A DNA stretch of 64,000 nt from Desulfoglaeba alkanexedens ALDC (GTDB lineage Bacteria > Desulfobacterota > Syntrophobacteria > Syntrophobacterales > DSM-9756), in the NCBI RefSeq assembly GCF_005377625.1, contig NZ_CP040098.1, positions 682,001 through 746,000 of the forward strand. Direction: 5' to 3'. The notes beneath the pieces were generated by a model that was not told where the DNA came from, did not search any database, and saw only the letters and a program-made list of their open reading frames with translations. The translations under genes were made by a program, and so were the position numbers. Positions within the stretch are counted from its first letter, which is position 1. The number at the start of each line of letters is the position of its first letter. Shown piece after piece: positions 54,049-62,845 of this stretch.

Positions 54049-54318
54049 AAACTTATTGCATGTAGGTTGTGGGCCTGCTCATAAAGCTAATACTCGTCGA
54101 GGATTTAACACCCCTGAATGGGAGGAGACCCGTTTTGATATAAATCCTGCTGTGTCGCCTGACATAGTCGGTGATATGACAAACATGTCGAATGTGGATA
54201 GTGATTTATTCGACGCAGTATTTTCAAGCCACAATATTGAACATCTTTTTTACCACGAAGTAGCGGCTGCGCTTAGAGAGTTTTATCGTGTTCTGAATAA
54301 AGATGGCTTTGTATCATT
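54041..54318 (+). pseudogene. SAM-dependent methyltransferase, 5' part (split by IS1380)
   Basis: Encodes MSKNLLHVGCGPAHKANTRR ... VFSSHNIEHLFYHEVAAALR ... DGFVS, a class I methyltransferase start with the GCG SAM-binding loop. The frame runs into the IS1380 copy at 54319. Joined to 56001-56319 after removing the element and one target copy, it gives a 198-residue protein. It is much richer in A+T than the neighbouring OGT-like gene. Confidence 0.88.
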
Positions 54319-55995
54319 CCTGAATCCGTGAGGTATGGTTGGGCGAGCTGAGTTGCGGGCATGGCGACCCCATTTTGAGCGGTCGACGATGCCCTGTTTC
54401 AGCCGGTTCCTCGAATCATCGACTCTCGAGTGACCGAAAAGCGCTCATGACGGTGCTCTTTCAGCTGTTTTCGGGCATACCTGACCCCCTTTCAATGTGA
54501 ACATAGAAAAAATAGAATAGGTTCAGGCTCTTGGAACGACTGCCCTTTACCCTAACCTGGGCAAAATTTGAGATACACGCTCCGAAAGGCTTGAAAAGCG
54601 GGACAATGCCGACCGAACTGGAGCTTCAGCCGACGACCGCTTCGGATCACGCGCCCTGCCAGATAGATCAGCTCCTGGATCACGGTCTTCACGCGACGCC
54701 GCTTGGCCTGATGCCGTACAGGCGAAAAATCGGCCAGGAGCCCGTTTTGCCCCAGGATGCGCAAGAGGTTGTAAGCCAGTCCGCCCAGGGTCAACACCAG
54801 CGCATTGGTGGCAAACTTTCCGGAGGGCAATCGCTCCAAGTCCAAATCAGACTTGATCTCGCTGTGAAACTGCTCGCTCAGGCCCCGTTTCTCGTACAAC
54901 CAGATCACCTCATCCTCGTGGACGCAAAGCGACGTCCACCAGCCCTCCAGCGTGATATCGGGCTGGATCAGCATTTGCCCCTTGGCATCCGAGATTCTCT
55001 CGGTAACCCGGATCACCAGCCGAAACCGATAGGTTCTTCCTCCATAGTGTCGCGTCACCCACGTGCTGAAGATCGCCACTTTCTTGCCGGGCCGGGGTCA
55101 CTCACACGGCCTTCCCTGAAGGCCCGATCACGCCAGTAAAAGACGTTCGCCCTGCGTGGATTCCATCGGACGATGAAGCTCACATTGGGGTGTCGGCGAA
55201 GCTCCACAAGCGTTTCCAGAGCATCGTGAGCCGAGTCGGTTCGCACCAAGATAGGCTTGCGGGTGATCTTCCGGGCATACAGCAATGCCTTGCGCAAAAA
55301 GTCCACAAATCCGTTCTGGGAATGCTGAGACCCTGGCCGAAGCTCAATGCCCAGACACCATCCCTCCTCGCTGAGGTAGGCCCCGATGGGCGCGTACCCG
55401 TCGTAGTTCTGGTACGTCCGCGACACCCCTTCTTTCTTGGTGTCGGAATTGTCCAGGCAGAAGACATCCAGGTCCAAAGCCACATGCCCCCTGGGAAGAG
55501 CCGTTACGGGAACCTGGCTCCTCTTGAGCAGTTCGATGTTAGCGGCTTCCGCAAGCCGTTCGAAAGCTTTCGCTTGCCTGTCGAAGCGCTGTCGCAAGGT
55601 TTCCTGCGAAGGGACCTTCTGGATGTCCAGAGCCTCTTTGAACCAGTCATCGCCGGCGACCCCCTCAGCGGCTTCGAAGTCGCTCTTACCCAGACACAGA
55701 AGCCCCAGATAGGTCTTGACCACATCTGCATGAGAGATCATCGGCCGCCCTGGAACTTCCTTTTCCAACCGCTCGCACAGGTCCGTGTAGCCGTTGATCA
55801 GATTGCCCACAAGGACTAGGCCCGCGTGTTCGCTGTAGAAGGCTTTCGAAGATTGTTCAATTTCGATTCTCTTCATGGGTGCACCTGCCGGGTGAAGATT
55901 TGACAGGAGACCATATAGCATAAAAGCGGATGAAATTCAATAGGATATCTGCGATATGATAGTTTTATCTATAGACGTAATCTCACGGATTCAGG
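54319..55995 (-). mobile_element. IS1380-family insertion sequence (copy 2, transposase frameshifted)
   Basis: A 1677-base element with ends CCTGAATCCGTGAG/CTCACGGATTCAGG, flanked by TCATT at 54314-54318 and 55996-56000. It is in the reverse orientation relative to copy 1 and interrupts the methyltransferase gene. Confidence 0.93.
54552..55876 (-). pseudogene. IS1380 transposase, frameshifted
   Basis: Nearly identical to the intact transposase at 35,920, but one G is missing near 55,098: GTGAGTGACCCCGGCCC where copy 1 has GTGAGTGAGCCCCGGCCC. The N-terminal part (to about residue 265) and the C-terminal part (about 175 residues, 54,552-55,079) are in different frames. Confidence 0.92.
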
Positions 55996-56319
55996 TCATT
56001 GTCCTGTCCTGATATCCAATCAGTAGCCCATTGGGTGGCTGAAGGAAAATTGTTGGAAACAGCTTATCAATCACCTGCCGGGCCGATCGCACCTATAGAC
56101 ATGATATATGGCCACCGCGCATCGATTGCGCGAGGCAACCATTTTATGGCTCATAAATGTGGGTTTACAATGGATTCATTGGTGCAAAGCTTTAAGCAGG
56201 CTGGATTCGAGACGGTAGGGGGGATAAGGCTCCAGAAGAGTTTCGAACTTCGCGTTATTGCAAGCAAGCGGCAACGCAGCAAAGACGAGATGATGGAATT
56301 AGCAAAAGAATATCTTTGA
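55996..56319 (+). pseudogene. SAM-dependent methyltransferase, 3' part (split by IS1380)
   Basis: Encodes SCPDIQSVAHWVAEGKLLET ... FMAHKCGFTMDSLVQSFKQA ... ELRVIASK, the C-terminal part of the methyltransferase. The codon broken by the insertion is restored as TT from 54317-54318 plus G at 56001. Confidence 0.88.
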
Positions 56320-56403
56320 TCCAGAACTGAAGGATGACTAGAGAAAACCCACTCCCCTCGTTCCCAAACTCCAGCTTGGGAACGCCCTGCCCGGGAAGCT
56401 CCA

Positions 56404-57305
56404 GCCCCGTAGGGCGCAATAAGCGAAGCGCATTGCGCCGTATGCAAAACAACCACGTCACCCACCCCATTCGGCGGATTACGCTCCGCTAATCCGCCCT
56501 ACACCGGCTGCCCGCCCCGTACCCCGTAGGGCGCAATAAGCGAAGCGCATTGCGCCGTATCCAAAACAACCACGTCACACATCCCATTCGGCGGATTACG
56601 CTCCGCTAATCCGCCCTACACCGGCTGCCCGCCCCGTAGCCCCGTAGGGCGCAATAAGCGAAGCGCATTGCGCCGTATGCAAAACAACCACGTCACACAT
56701 CCCATTCGGCGGATTACGCTCCGCTAATCCGCCCTACGCCGGCTGCCCGCCCCGTAGCCCCGTAGGGCGCAATAAGCGAAGCGCATTGCGCCGTATCCAA
56801 AACAACCACGTCACACATCCCATTCGGCGGATTACGCTCCGCTAATCCGCCCTACGCCGGCTGCCCGCCCCGTAGCCCCGTAGGGCGCAATAAGCGAAGC
56901 GCATTGCGCCGTATCCAAAACAACCACCTCACACATCCCATTCGGCGGATTACGCTCCGCTAATCCGCCCTACGCCGGCTGCCCGCCCCGTACCCCGTAG
57001 GGCGCAATAAGCGAAGCGCATTGCGCCGTATCCAAAACAACCACCTCACACATCCCATTCGGCGGATTACGCTCCGCTAATCCGCCCTACACCGGCTGCC
57101 CGCCCCGTACCCCGTAGGGCGCAATAAGCGAAGCGCATTGCGCCGTATCCAAAACAACCACGTAACACACATCCCATTCGGCGGATTACGCTCCGCTAAT
57201 CCGCCCTACACCGGCTGCCCGCCCCGTACCCCGTAGGGCGCAATAAGCGAAGCGCATTGCGCCGTATCCAAAACAACCACGTCACACATCCCATTCGGCG
57301 GATTC
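56404..57305. repeat. Tandem BIME array, eight units of 117-119 bases
   Basis: Palindrome A starts at about 56,409, 56,526, 56,644, 56,762, 56,880, 56,997, 57,114 and 57,233. Palindrome B alternates, with the last B cut off at 57,305. The spacers CAAAACAACCACGTCACACA and CCGGCTGCCCGCCCCGTA are nearly constant. No transposase gene lies directly beside this array. Confidence 0.95.
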
Positions 57306-57868
57306 CCCCTCTTTCCCAAGCTCTGGCTTGGGAACCGCCTAACCGAAGCTGGAGCTTCTGCTTCGTACTCCAATTCGGTCGATGCTTCACCGGAGCCGTG
57401 ATCCACACCCTCGTCCTTTTGCCACGCAAATTCTCCGCCCTTCTCCAAATCCTCGGTCCCCGACTAACCGCCGACACACCTAACCCGTGGTACACCACCT
57501 CCCCATGGTGAGCCTCGGCACCCCTTCTGACATTCCTACACCCCCTACCACGGCTTGCTCTGCACTTGCGCCAGCATTATGTCGAATATCCAGCGTCGGC
57601 CACCGTTGTTTGACAACGACTTTTCGCAATGCTATGTAGGAGCGTGTCCGACAATGCCGATCTTGGCCGTTTTGGGTACGCTGATTGTGCGAAATTGCGT
57701 TGCCCCAAAGGGTTGATTCTGAGTTCTCGGAGACGCTCCTAGGTCTAAATTCTGTTCAGGGATAGGCGCGCGCGACCGCGCCGGAACCGGGCAAACGGCG
57801 GGGGCAAAGTAAAACGGCGAGCATTGATGAGACTTAAAGCGTACTGAGCAGCACAAGGAGGAGTAAGG
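57306..57868. other. Intergenic region with repeat remnants and duplicated RTX leader
   Basis: It has a TTCCCAAGCTCTGGCTTGGG palindrome (57,315). About 250 bases follow in which I recognise nothing. From 57,603 (TTGTTTGACAACGACTTTTC) the sequence resembles 47,304 onward, then again from 57,745 (GGATAGGCGCGCGC, CCGGAACCGGGCAAACGGCG) to 57,868. An inverted match to 30,195-30,238 is at 57,686-57,735. Confidence 0.65.
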
Positions 57869-58832
57869 CCTGAATCCGCGAGGTATGGTTGGGCGAGCTG
57901 AGTTGCGGCCATGGCGACCCCATTTTGATCGGTCGACGATGCCCTGTTTCAGCCGGTCCCTCGAATCATCGACTTTCGAGTGGCAGAAAAGAGCTCTGAC
58001 GGTGCTCTTTCAGCTGTTTTCGGACATACCTCACCCCCGTTCAACGTGAACATAGATAGGTCCAGGCTCTTGCAACGACTCCCCTTTACCCTACCCTGGG
58101 CAAAATTTGAGATAGACGCTCCGAAACGGTTGAAAGGCGGCACAATGCCGACCGAACTGGAGCTTCAGCCGACGACCGCTTCGAATCACGCGCCCCGCCG
58201 GATAGATCAGTTCCTGGATCACGGTCTTCACCCGACGCCGCTTCGCCCGATTCGAGCTCAAACGGCCCTCCCTGAAGGCTCGATCACGCCAGGAAAGGAC
58301 GTCCGGCGGATTCCATTGGATGATGAAGCTCACATTGGGGTGTCGGCGAAGCTCCACAAGCGTTTCCAGAGCATCGTGAGCCGAGTCCGTTCCCACCAAG
58401 AGGCGCTTGCGGGTGATCTTCCGAGCATGCACCAGCATCTTGCGCAAAAAGCCCACAAATCCGTTCTGGGAATGCTGAGACCCCGGGCGGAGCTCCATGC
58501 CCAGACACCATCGCTTCTGGCCGAGCTAGGCCCCGATGGGCGCATACCCGTCGTCGTTCTGGTACGTCCGCGACACCCCTTCTTTCCCGGAACTTCCTTT
58601 TCCAACCGTTCGCAGAGGTCCGTGGTGCCGTTGATCAGATTGCCCACGAGGACCAGACCCGCGTGTTCGCTGTAGAAGGCTTTCGCAGATTGTTCAATTT
58701 GGATTCTCTTCATGGGTGCACCTGGCGGGTGAAAGTTTGACAGGAGACCCTATAGCATAAAAGCGGATGAGATTCAATAAGATATCTGCGATATGATAGT
58801 TTTATGTATAGACGCAATCCAGCGGATTCAGG
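57869..58832 (-). mobile_element. IS1380-family insertion sequence, internally deleted (copy 3)
   Basis: Only 964 bases remain. Ends CCTGAATCCGCGAG and the slightly changed right end CCAGCGGATTCAGG are flanked by TAAGG at 57864-57868 and 58833-58837. It lies 107 bases before the start codon of the second RTX gene. Confidence 0.9.
58091..58713 (-). pseudogene. IS1380 transposase remnant with two internal deletions
   Basis: Starts MKRIQIEQSAKAFYSEHAGL, jumps from CERLEKEVPG to the KKEGVSRTYQ region in another frame, continues through LETLVELRRHPNVSFI, then jumps to the C-terminal end AKRRRVKTVIQELIYPAGRV. Beyond repair as a transposase. Confidence 0.9.
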
Positions 58833-58939
58833 TAAGGGTAAGACTCTGTGGGTAGTACGGTTTTTCTGTTGGCGGCGTGATATCACGTTCAGGGCACAAT
58901 CAATGGCTGGGTCAAACACCAAGTTCAGGGAGGAGAAAG

Positions 58940-61900
58940 ATGGCACTACAAGGATTTGACGAAGCGTATTACCTCGAGGCAAAGTTGGCGGCTCTGCAGG
59001 CGGACCCGGAGTACGCTGACGAGTGGGCAAACAAGACCACCGACGATCTGGAAACCTTCATGGCGGATCTGGGCTTGACGCCGGAAACCCATTACAACCT
59101 TTACGGTTGGAAGGAAGGGCTCAACCCCAACGAGTTTTTCGATCAGAACGAATATAAGCTGGCCAAGGCCAAGCAGATGGTCGATGACGGCCTCTATGAT
59201 TCGATGCAGGATGCCTTGGATGCCTTTGAGGATGCCTGGGCCCAGGACCCTTACCAGCACTACCTGCTGTATGGCGCGAAGGAAGGGGTCAATCCGTCCA
59301 ACGACTTCGATGCCTCCGAGTATCTTAAAGCCAAGCTGGCCAAACTGCAGGCGGACCCGCAGTACGCCGACGAATGGGCGGGTAAGACTGTTGAGGACGT
59401 TAAGGATGCTTTCGAGGCCTCGGGTCTGACCCCGCTCACGCATTACCTTGCTTACGGTAAAGACGAAGGGCTGACTGCGCCCGAAGTCCCCGTGGATGAG
59501 CAAGTCGATGAGTCGGACCTGCACGCGGGGGAGACCTTAACGCTCACTACTGGTACGGATCTCTTCACTCCCGACGCGGAGGTCGAAGCCGACCGGACTA
59601 CCGCGAACAACGACACCATCGAAGGCGTCTCCTCGGCGCTCACCTCGGCGCGCACCTTGAACCCCACCGACCAGATCGACGGCGCCGGCGGCAATGACAC
59701 CCTCAAAGTCGACATGCAGTCTTCTTTCGCCGGCTTCACCGACGGCTACGTGAAGAACGTCGAGACCGTCGAGCTGACCAACAGCGGCACCATCAGCCGC
59801 GACTTCAACGCCACCGGTGTCACGGGCGTGCAGAGCTATGTGCTCAACGGCGCAGTCAGCCTCGCCGCCCTGGGCGCCACCGATGCCGCCATCACGCTCA
59901 ACGGCCAGCAAGATGACGTCGAGATCGGCTTTGCCGCCAAGGTGACCGACGGCACCGCCGATGCCCTGACCTTGAACCTCAACGGCGTGGGCAAGGCGGA
60001 AGATACCGCCACCACCGCAATTGAGTTCAACCGAGTCGATCTCACCGCCCCCGGTATCGAAGAGCTGAACCTCGGTGTCGCCGGCGCCAACGTGGTGAAC
60101 GTTGACGCGGCTGCGGTCAAGGCCGTCACGGCCACGGGCGAAGGCTCGCTGGATGCGAGTTTTAACGACAACGACAACCTCAAGACCATCGACGCCTCCG
60201 GTGTGACCGGCAAGGTCGCCGTCGAGCTCGACGGCCTGACTGAGGCCACCACCGTGAAGACCGGTGCCGGCAACGATACCATCATCGCCGCGGAAGATGA
60301 GCTGGCAGTCAATGCCGAGCTCGACGGCGGCGCGGGCGATGACCGCCTGGTGCTGAGCGGCACGGGCACCGTGCAATACACCATGGGCAATATCGAGACC
60401 GTGGGCCTGGGCGATGGCAGCCTGACCTTCTCCGCCAAGAACGCCTCCGGCATCCAGACCATCGAAGCCACCAGCGCATTTGCGTACACTGCCAACTTCG
60501 TCAACCTGGGCAACATTGACCTGAACTTCGCGCTGGGGAAAAACTCCAGTGGCGACATCACCGCGGACAACGCAGGCACGGCTACGGTGAACGTCAGCGG
60601 AGAATCCGATACCACGCTGATCCTTACTAAGGCCACCGGCGCTATCCTGAACGTCGCCAAGGACTCCATCTACACTGCTGAGATCGAAGCACTGAAAGCC
60701 GGCTCGCTGGAAGCCACCATCGATGGACAACTCGGTATCAGCACCGACGATGCCGCCGAGATCTACATGCCCGAAGCGACGGGTGCGGTGTTCAAGGCCA
60801 CCAGCACGAATGCTAGCTTCGTCGACCTGCACGCCGCCAAGCTGGTTGACCTGGACATCATCACCGCGGGCGATTTCACTTTCAGGGAAGTCAGTTTGGC
60901 CGGCTTGGAATCACTGACCGTCAATACCGATGGTGACTTCTCCATCGGTGATCTGGCCGCCATCCACAGCGTCGACCTCTCCGGTACCGGTACGGCCACT
61001 CTGGGTGCCCTGGGAGCTACGGATCTGGATTACGGCATTACCGTCAATGCCAGCGAGCTTACCGATCTGACCATCGGCAGCATCAATGTCGGCGAAGGCC
61101 AGTCCATTGAGCTGAATGTGGCTGAGGTGGCGGGGGATGTGACCCTGGGTACGGTTATTGAAGAAACGGTTATTGAAAAAACGGTTACTCAAACTGGAGA
61201 AGAGGTTACTACCATTACTGGCGGCGCCACCGTAGGAGATGGGGCCACCGGCACCATTTCCGTGCACGCCAATGGCACCCAAGGCGCTGTGACTCTCGGC
61301 GACCTCTCCGCCAAGACCGTCACCGTGGATGCCACGGGGGCATTGGGTCAGGTGACCGTAGGTACCATTTCGGGTAATTACGGCGACGGCGGCATCGATG
61401 CAGAAACCGTCAACTTCACCGGTTCCGAGTTGAGGCCCAACGAAGTCTATGTCACGGCGTCCGATTCCGCGACCCTCACCGGCGGTATCGCTGACGATAC
61501 CTTCATGCTGGTCGCGGACAATGGTTTGGGTGATACTACCCAGTTCACCATCACCGGCGGCCTGGGTGATGATCAATTCCTGATCGATTGGGATGCTACT
61601 CTGAATGGCAAGGCCATCGCGACCATTACCGACTTCGAGGAGGGTGATACCACCAACATCGCGGCTGAAACGCTTGGTGTCTTTGATGATGCAGAGATAG
61701 CCCTGGGTGTGCTGCAAGACGCAGGGTTTGCACCTGCTGACGCAGATGCCGAGGATATTGCATTCCTGGATCTGGGTACTGACGCTACCTACGACAATAG
61801 CGTCTTCACCTACGACACCTACGACACCTACGACAATAGCGTCTTCACCTACGACGGCAACACGTATGCCGTGGTAGGGGATTGGGACATCGACGGAACC

Positions 61901-62011
61901 CTAACCCGAGACACTCATGATGCTGCCTTCCAGGACGGCGAAATCCTGATCCAGCTCCTTGGCGTTCAAGATGCTGATGCCATCAATCATGCCTTTGGTT
62001 TGACAGGGTAA
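58940..62011 (+). CDS. Large secreted RTX/S-layer-like protein, paralogue 2
   Basis: A 1023-residue acidic protein without Cys. Residues 1-200 and the last 150 or so are almost identical to paralogue 1, while the central region has many substitutions and insertions or deletions (for example LFTPDAEVEADRTTANNDTI near 215 and EETVIEKTVTQTGEEVTTIT near 740). RTX-like motifs DGAGGNDTL, TGAGNDTI and GGAGDDRL are present. Near the C-terminus a short tandem duplication (YDNSVFTYD, twice, joined by TYDTYD) is unique to this copy. AGGAGAAAG precedes the ATG at 58940. Likely exported by the type I system at 40.5-44.9 kb. Confidence 0.88.
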   Translation: MALQGFDEAYYLEAKLAALQADPEYADEWANKTTDDLETFMADLGLTPETHYNLYGWKEGLNPNEFFDQNEYKLAKAKQMVDDGLYDSMQDALDAFEDAWAQDPYQHYLLYGAKEGVNPSNDFDASEYLKAKLAKLQADPQYADEWAGKTVEDVKDAFEASGLTPLTHYLAYGKDEGLTAPEVPVDEQVDESDLHAGETLTLTTGTDLFTPDAEVEADRTTANNDTIEGVSSALTSARTLNPTDQIDGAGGNDTLKVDMQSSFAGFTDGYVKNVETVELTNSGTISRDFNATGVTGVQSYVLNGAVSLAALGATDAAITLNGQQDDVEIGFAAKVTDGTADALTLNLNGVGKAEDTATTAIEFNRVDLTAPGIEELNLGVAGANVVNVDAAAVKAVTATGEGSLDASFNDNDNLKTIDASGVTGKVAVELDGLTEATTVKTGAGNDTIIAAEDELAVNAELDGGAGDDRLVLSGTGTVQYTMGNIETVGLGDGSLTFSAKNASGIQTIEATSAFAYTANFVNLGNIDLNFALGKNSSGDITADNAGTATVNVSGESDTTLILTKATGAILNVAKDSIYTAEIEALKAGSLEATIDGQLGISTDDAAEIYMPEATGAVFKATSTNASFVDLHAAKLVDLDIITAGDFTFREVSLAGLESLTVNTDGDFSIGDLAAIHSVDLSGTGTATLGALGATDLDYGITVNASELTDLTIGSINVGEGQSIELNVAEVAGDVTLGTVIEETVIEKTVTQTGEEVTTITGGATVGDGATGTISVHANGTQGAVTLGDLSAKTVTVDATGALGQVTVGTISGNYGDGGIDAETVNFTGSELRPNEVYVTASDSATLTGGIADDTFMLVADNGLGDTTQFTITGGLGDDQFLIDWDATLNGKAIATITDFEEGDTTNIAAETLGVFDDAEIALGVLQDAGFAPADADAEDIAFLDLGTDATYDNSVFTYDTYDTYDNSVFTYDGNTYAVVGDWDIDGTLTRDTHDAAFQDGEILIQLLGVQDADAINHAFGLTG

Positions 62012-62019
62012 AAGCAAAG

Positions 62020-62066
62020 GTCAGAGGGCAGTCCCCAATTTCTCTGAAATCAGGGACTGCTGACCT
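62020..62066 (+). other. Conserved 3' hairpin after RTX paralogue 2
   Basis: GGTCAG/CTGACC and CAGTCCC/GGGACTG stems as after paralogue 1, with the loop identical and only the bulge changed. Confidence 0.75.
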
Positions 62067-62087
62067 TTCATGAAACCGTAAGCGCAA

Positions 62088-62119
62088 GGCCCCATCCCTC
62101 TCAAGGGGTGGGGTCTTTT
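62088..62119 (+). terminator. Intrinsic terminator after RTX paralogue 2
   Basis: CCCCATCCC (62090-62098) pairs with GGGTGGGG (62106-62113), followed by TCTTTT. Nearly the same as at 50,669. Confidence 0.85.
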
Positions 62120-62155
62120 CTATGTTCTGAAAAAGCCCCGTACCCCGTAGTACCC

Positions 62156-62192
62156 CGTAGGGCGCAATAAGCGAAGCGCATTGCGCCGAATT
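62156..62192. repeat. Single REP palindrome A upstream of RAYT 2
   Basis: GTAGGGCGCAATAAGCGAAG then CGCATTGCGCC, about 20 bases before the RAYT start, in the same sense as at 51,087. Confidence 0.9.
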
Positions 62193-62208
62193 TAATCCGG
62201 CCCACACC

Positions 62209-62742
62209 ATGCCCAATTATCGACGCGCCTGGCATCCCGGCGGGACTTATTTCTTTACGGTCAACACGTTGCGCCGGCACGGTTGCACGCTCCTGACGGA
62301 TCACATCGATTCGCTGCGCGCCGCCGTGCGCACGGTGCGACGTGCGCATCCCTTCGCCATTCACGGGTGGGTGGTGTTGCCGGATCACCTGCATGCCGTC
62401 ATCGAACTGCCGCCAGGCGACGCCGACTTCGCCACCCGTTGGCGGTTGATCAAGGCCGGTTTTTCCAAACGCCTGCCGCCAATAGAACGGCGTTCGGCGG
62501 TGCGTGTGGCCCGCGGTGAACGCGGCATCTGGCAACGACGATTCTGGGAACACCTGATTCGAGATGAACGCGATTTTGCTGCGCACATGGATTATGTGCA
62601 CTTCAATCCTGTCAAACATGGCCATGTCGCCAGGGTTGCCGACTGGCCTTATTCGACGTTTCATGCCTTGGTGGCGAAAGGGATTTATCCGGCCGATTGG
62701 GGCGGCAGCATGGCGGCCGACGGGGTGAGGTGCCCTGACTGA
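62209..62742 (+). CDS. REP-associated tyrosine transposase (RAYT), copy 2
   Basis: A 177-residue duplicate of the RAYT at 51,139, with a handful of changes (Val64, His139, and several near the C-terminus: [13 protein letters not shown]). The HUH pair H60/H62 and Y129 are kept. It is flanked by one forward palindrome A upstream and inverted A and B palindromes downstream. Confidence 0.93.
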   Translation: MPNYRRAWHPGGTYFFTVNTLRRHGCTLLTDHIDSLRAAVRTVRRAHPFAIHGWVVLPDHLHAVIELPPGDADFATRWRLIKAGFSKRLPPIERRSAVRVARGERGIWQRRFWEHLIRDERDFAAHMDYVHFNPVKHGHVARVADWPYSTFHALVAKGIYPADWGGSMAADGVRCPD

Positions 62743-62745
62743 ATT

Positions 62746-62845
62746 CGGCGCAATGCGCTTCGCTTATTGCGCCCTACGGGGTACGGGGCGGGCAGCCGGC
62801 GTAGGCGTAGGGCGGATTAGCGGAGCGTAATCCGCCGAATGGGAT
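62746..62845. repeat. Inverted REP palindromes downstream of RAYT 2
   Basis: Inverted palindrome A (GGCGCAATGCGCTTCGCTTA at 62,749) and inverted palindrome B (GGCGGATTAGCGGAGCGTAA at 62,811), with the GGGCGGGCAGCCGGCG spacer. Confidence 0.9.

Noticed and set aside
56404..57305. CRISPR array suspicion for the regularly spaced 118-base units
   Set aside because: Spacers are nearly identical to each other, units are far longer than CRISPR repeats, and palindromes match REPs beside the RAYT genes. No cas genes are present.
57196..57498. Minus-strand frames across 57.2-57.5 kb
   Set aside because: They run through REP and TTCCCAAGCT repeats and contain repeat-derived peptides.
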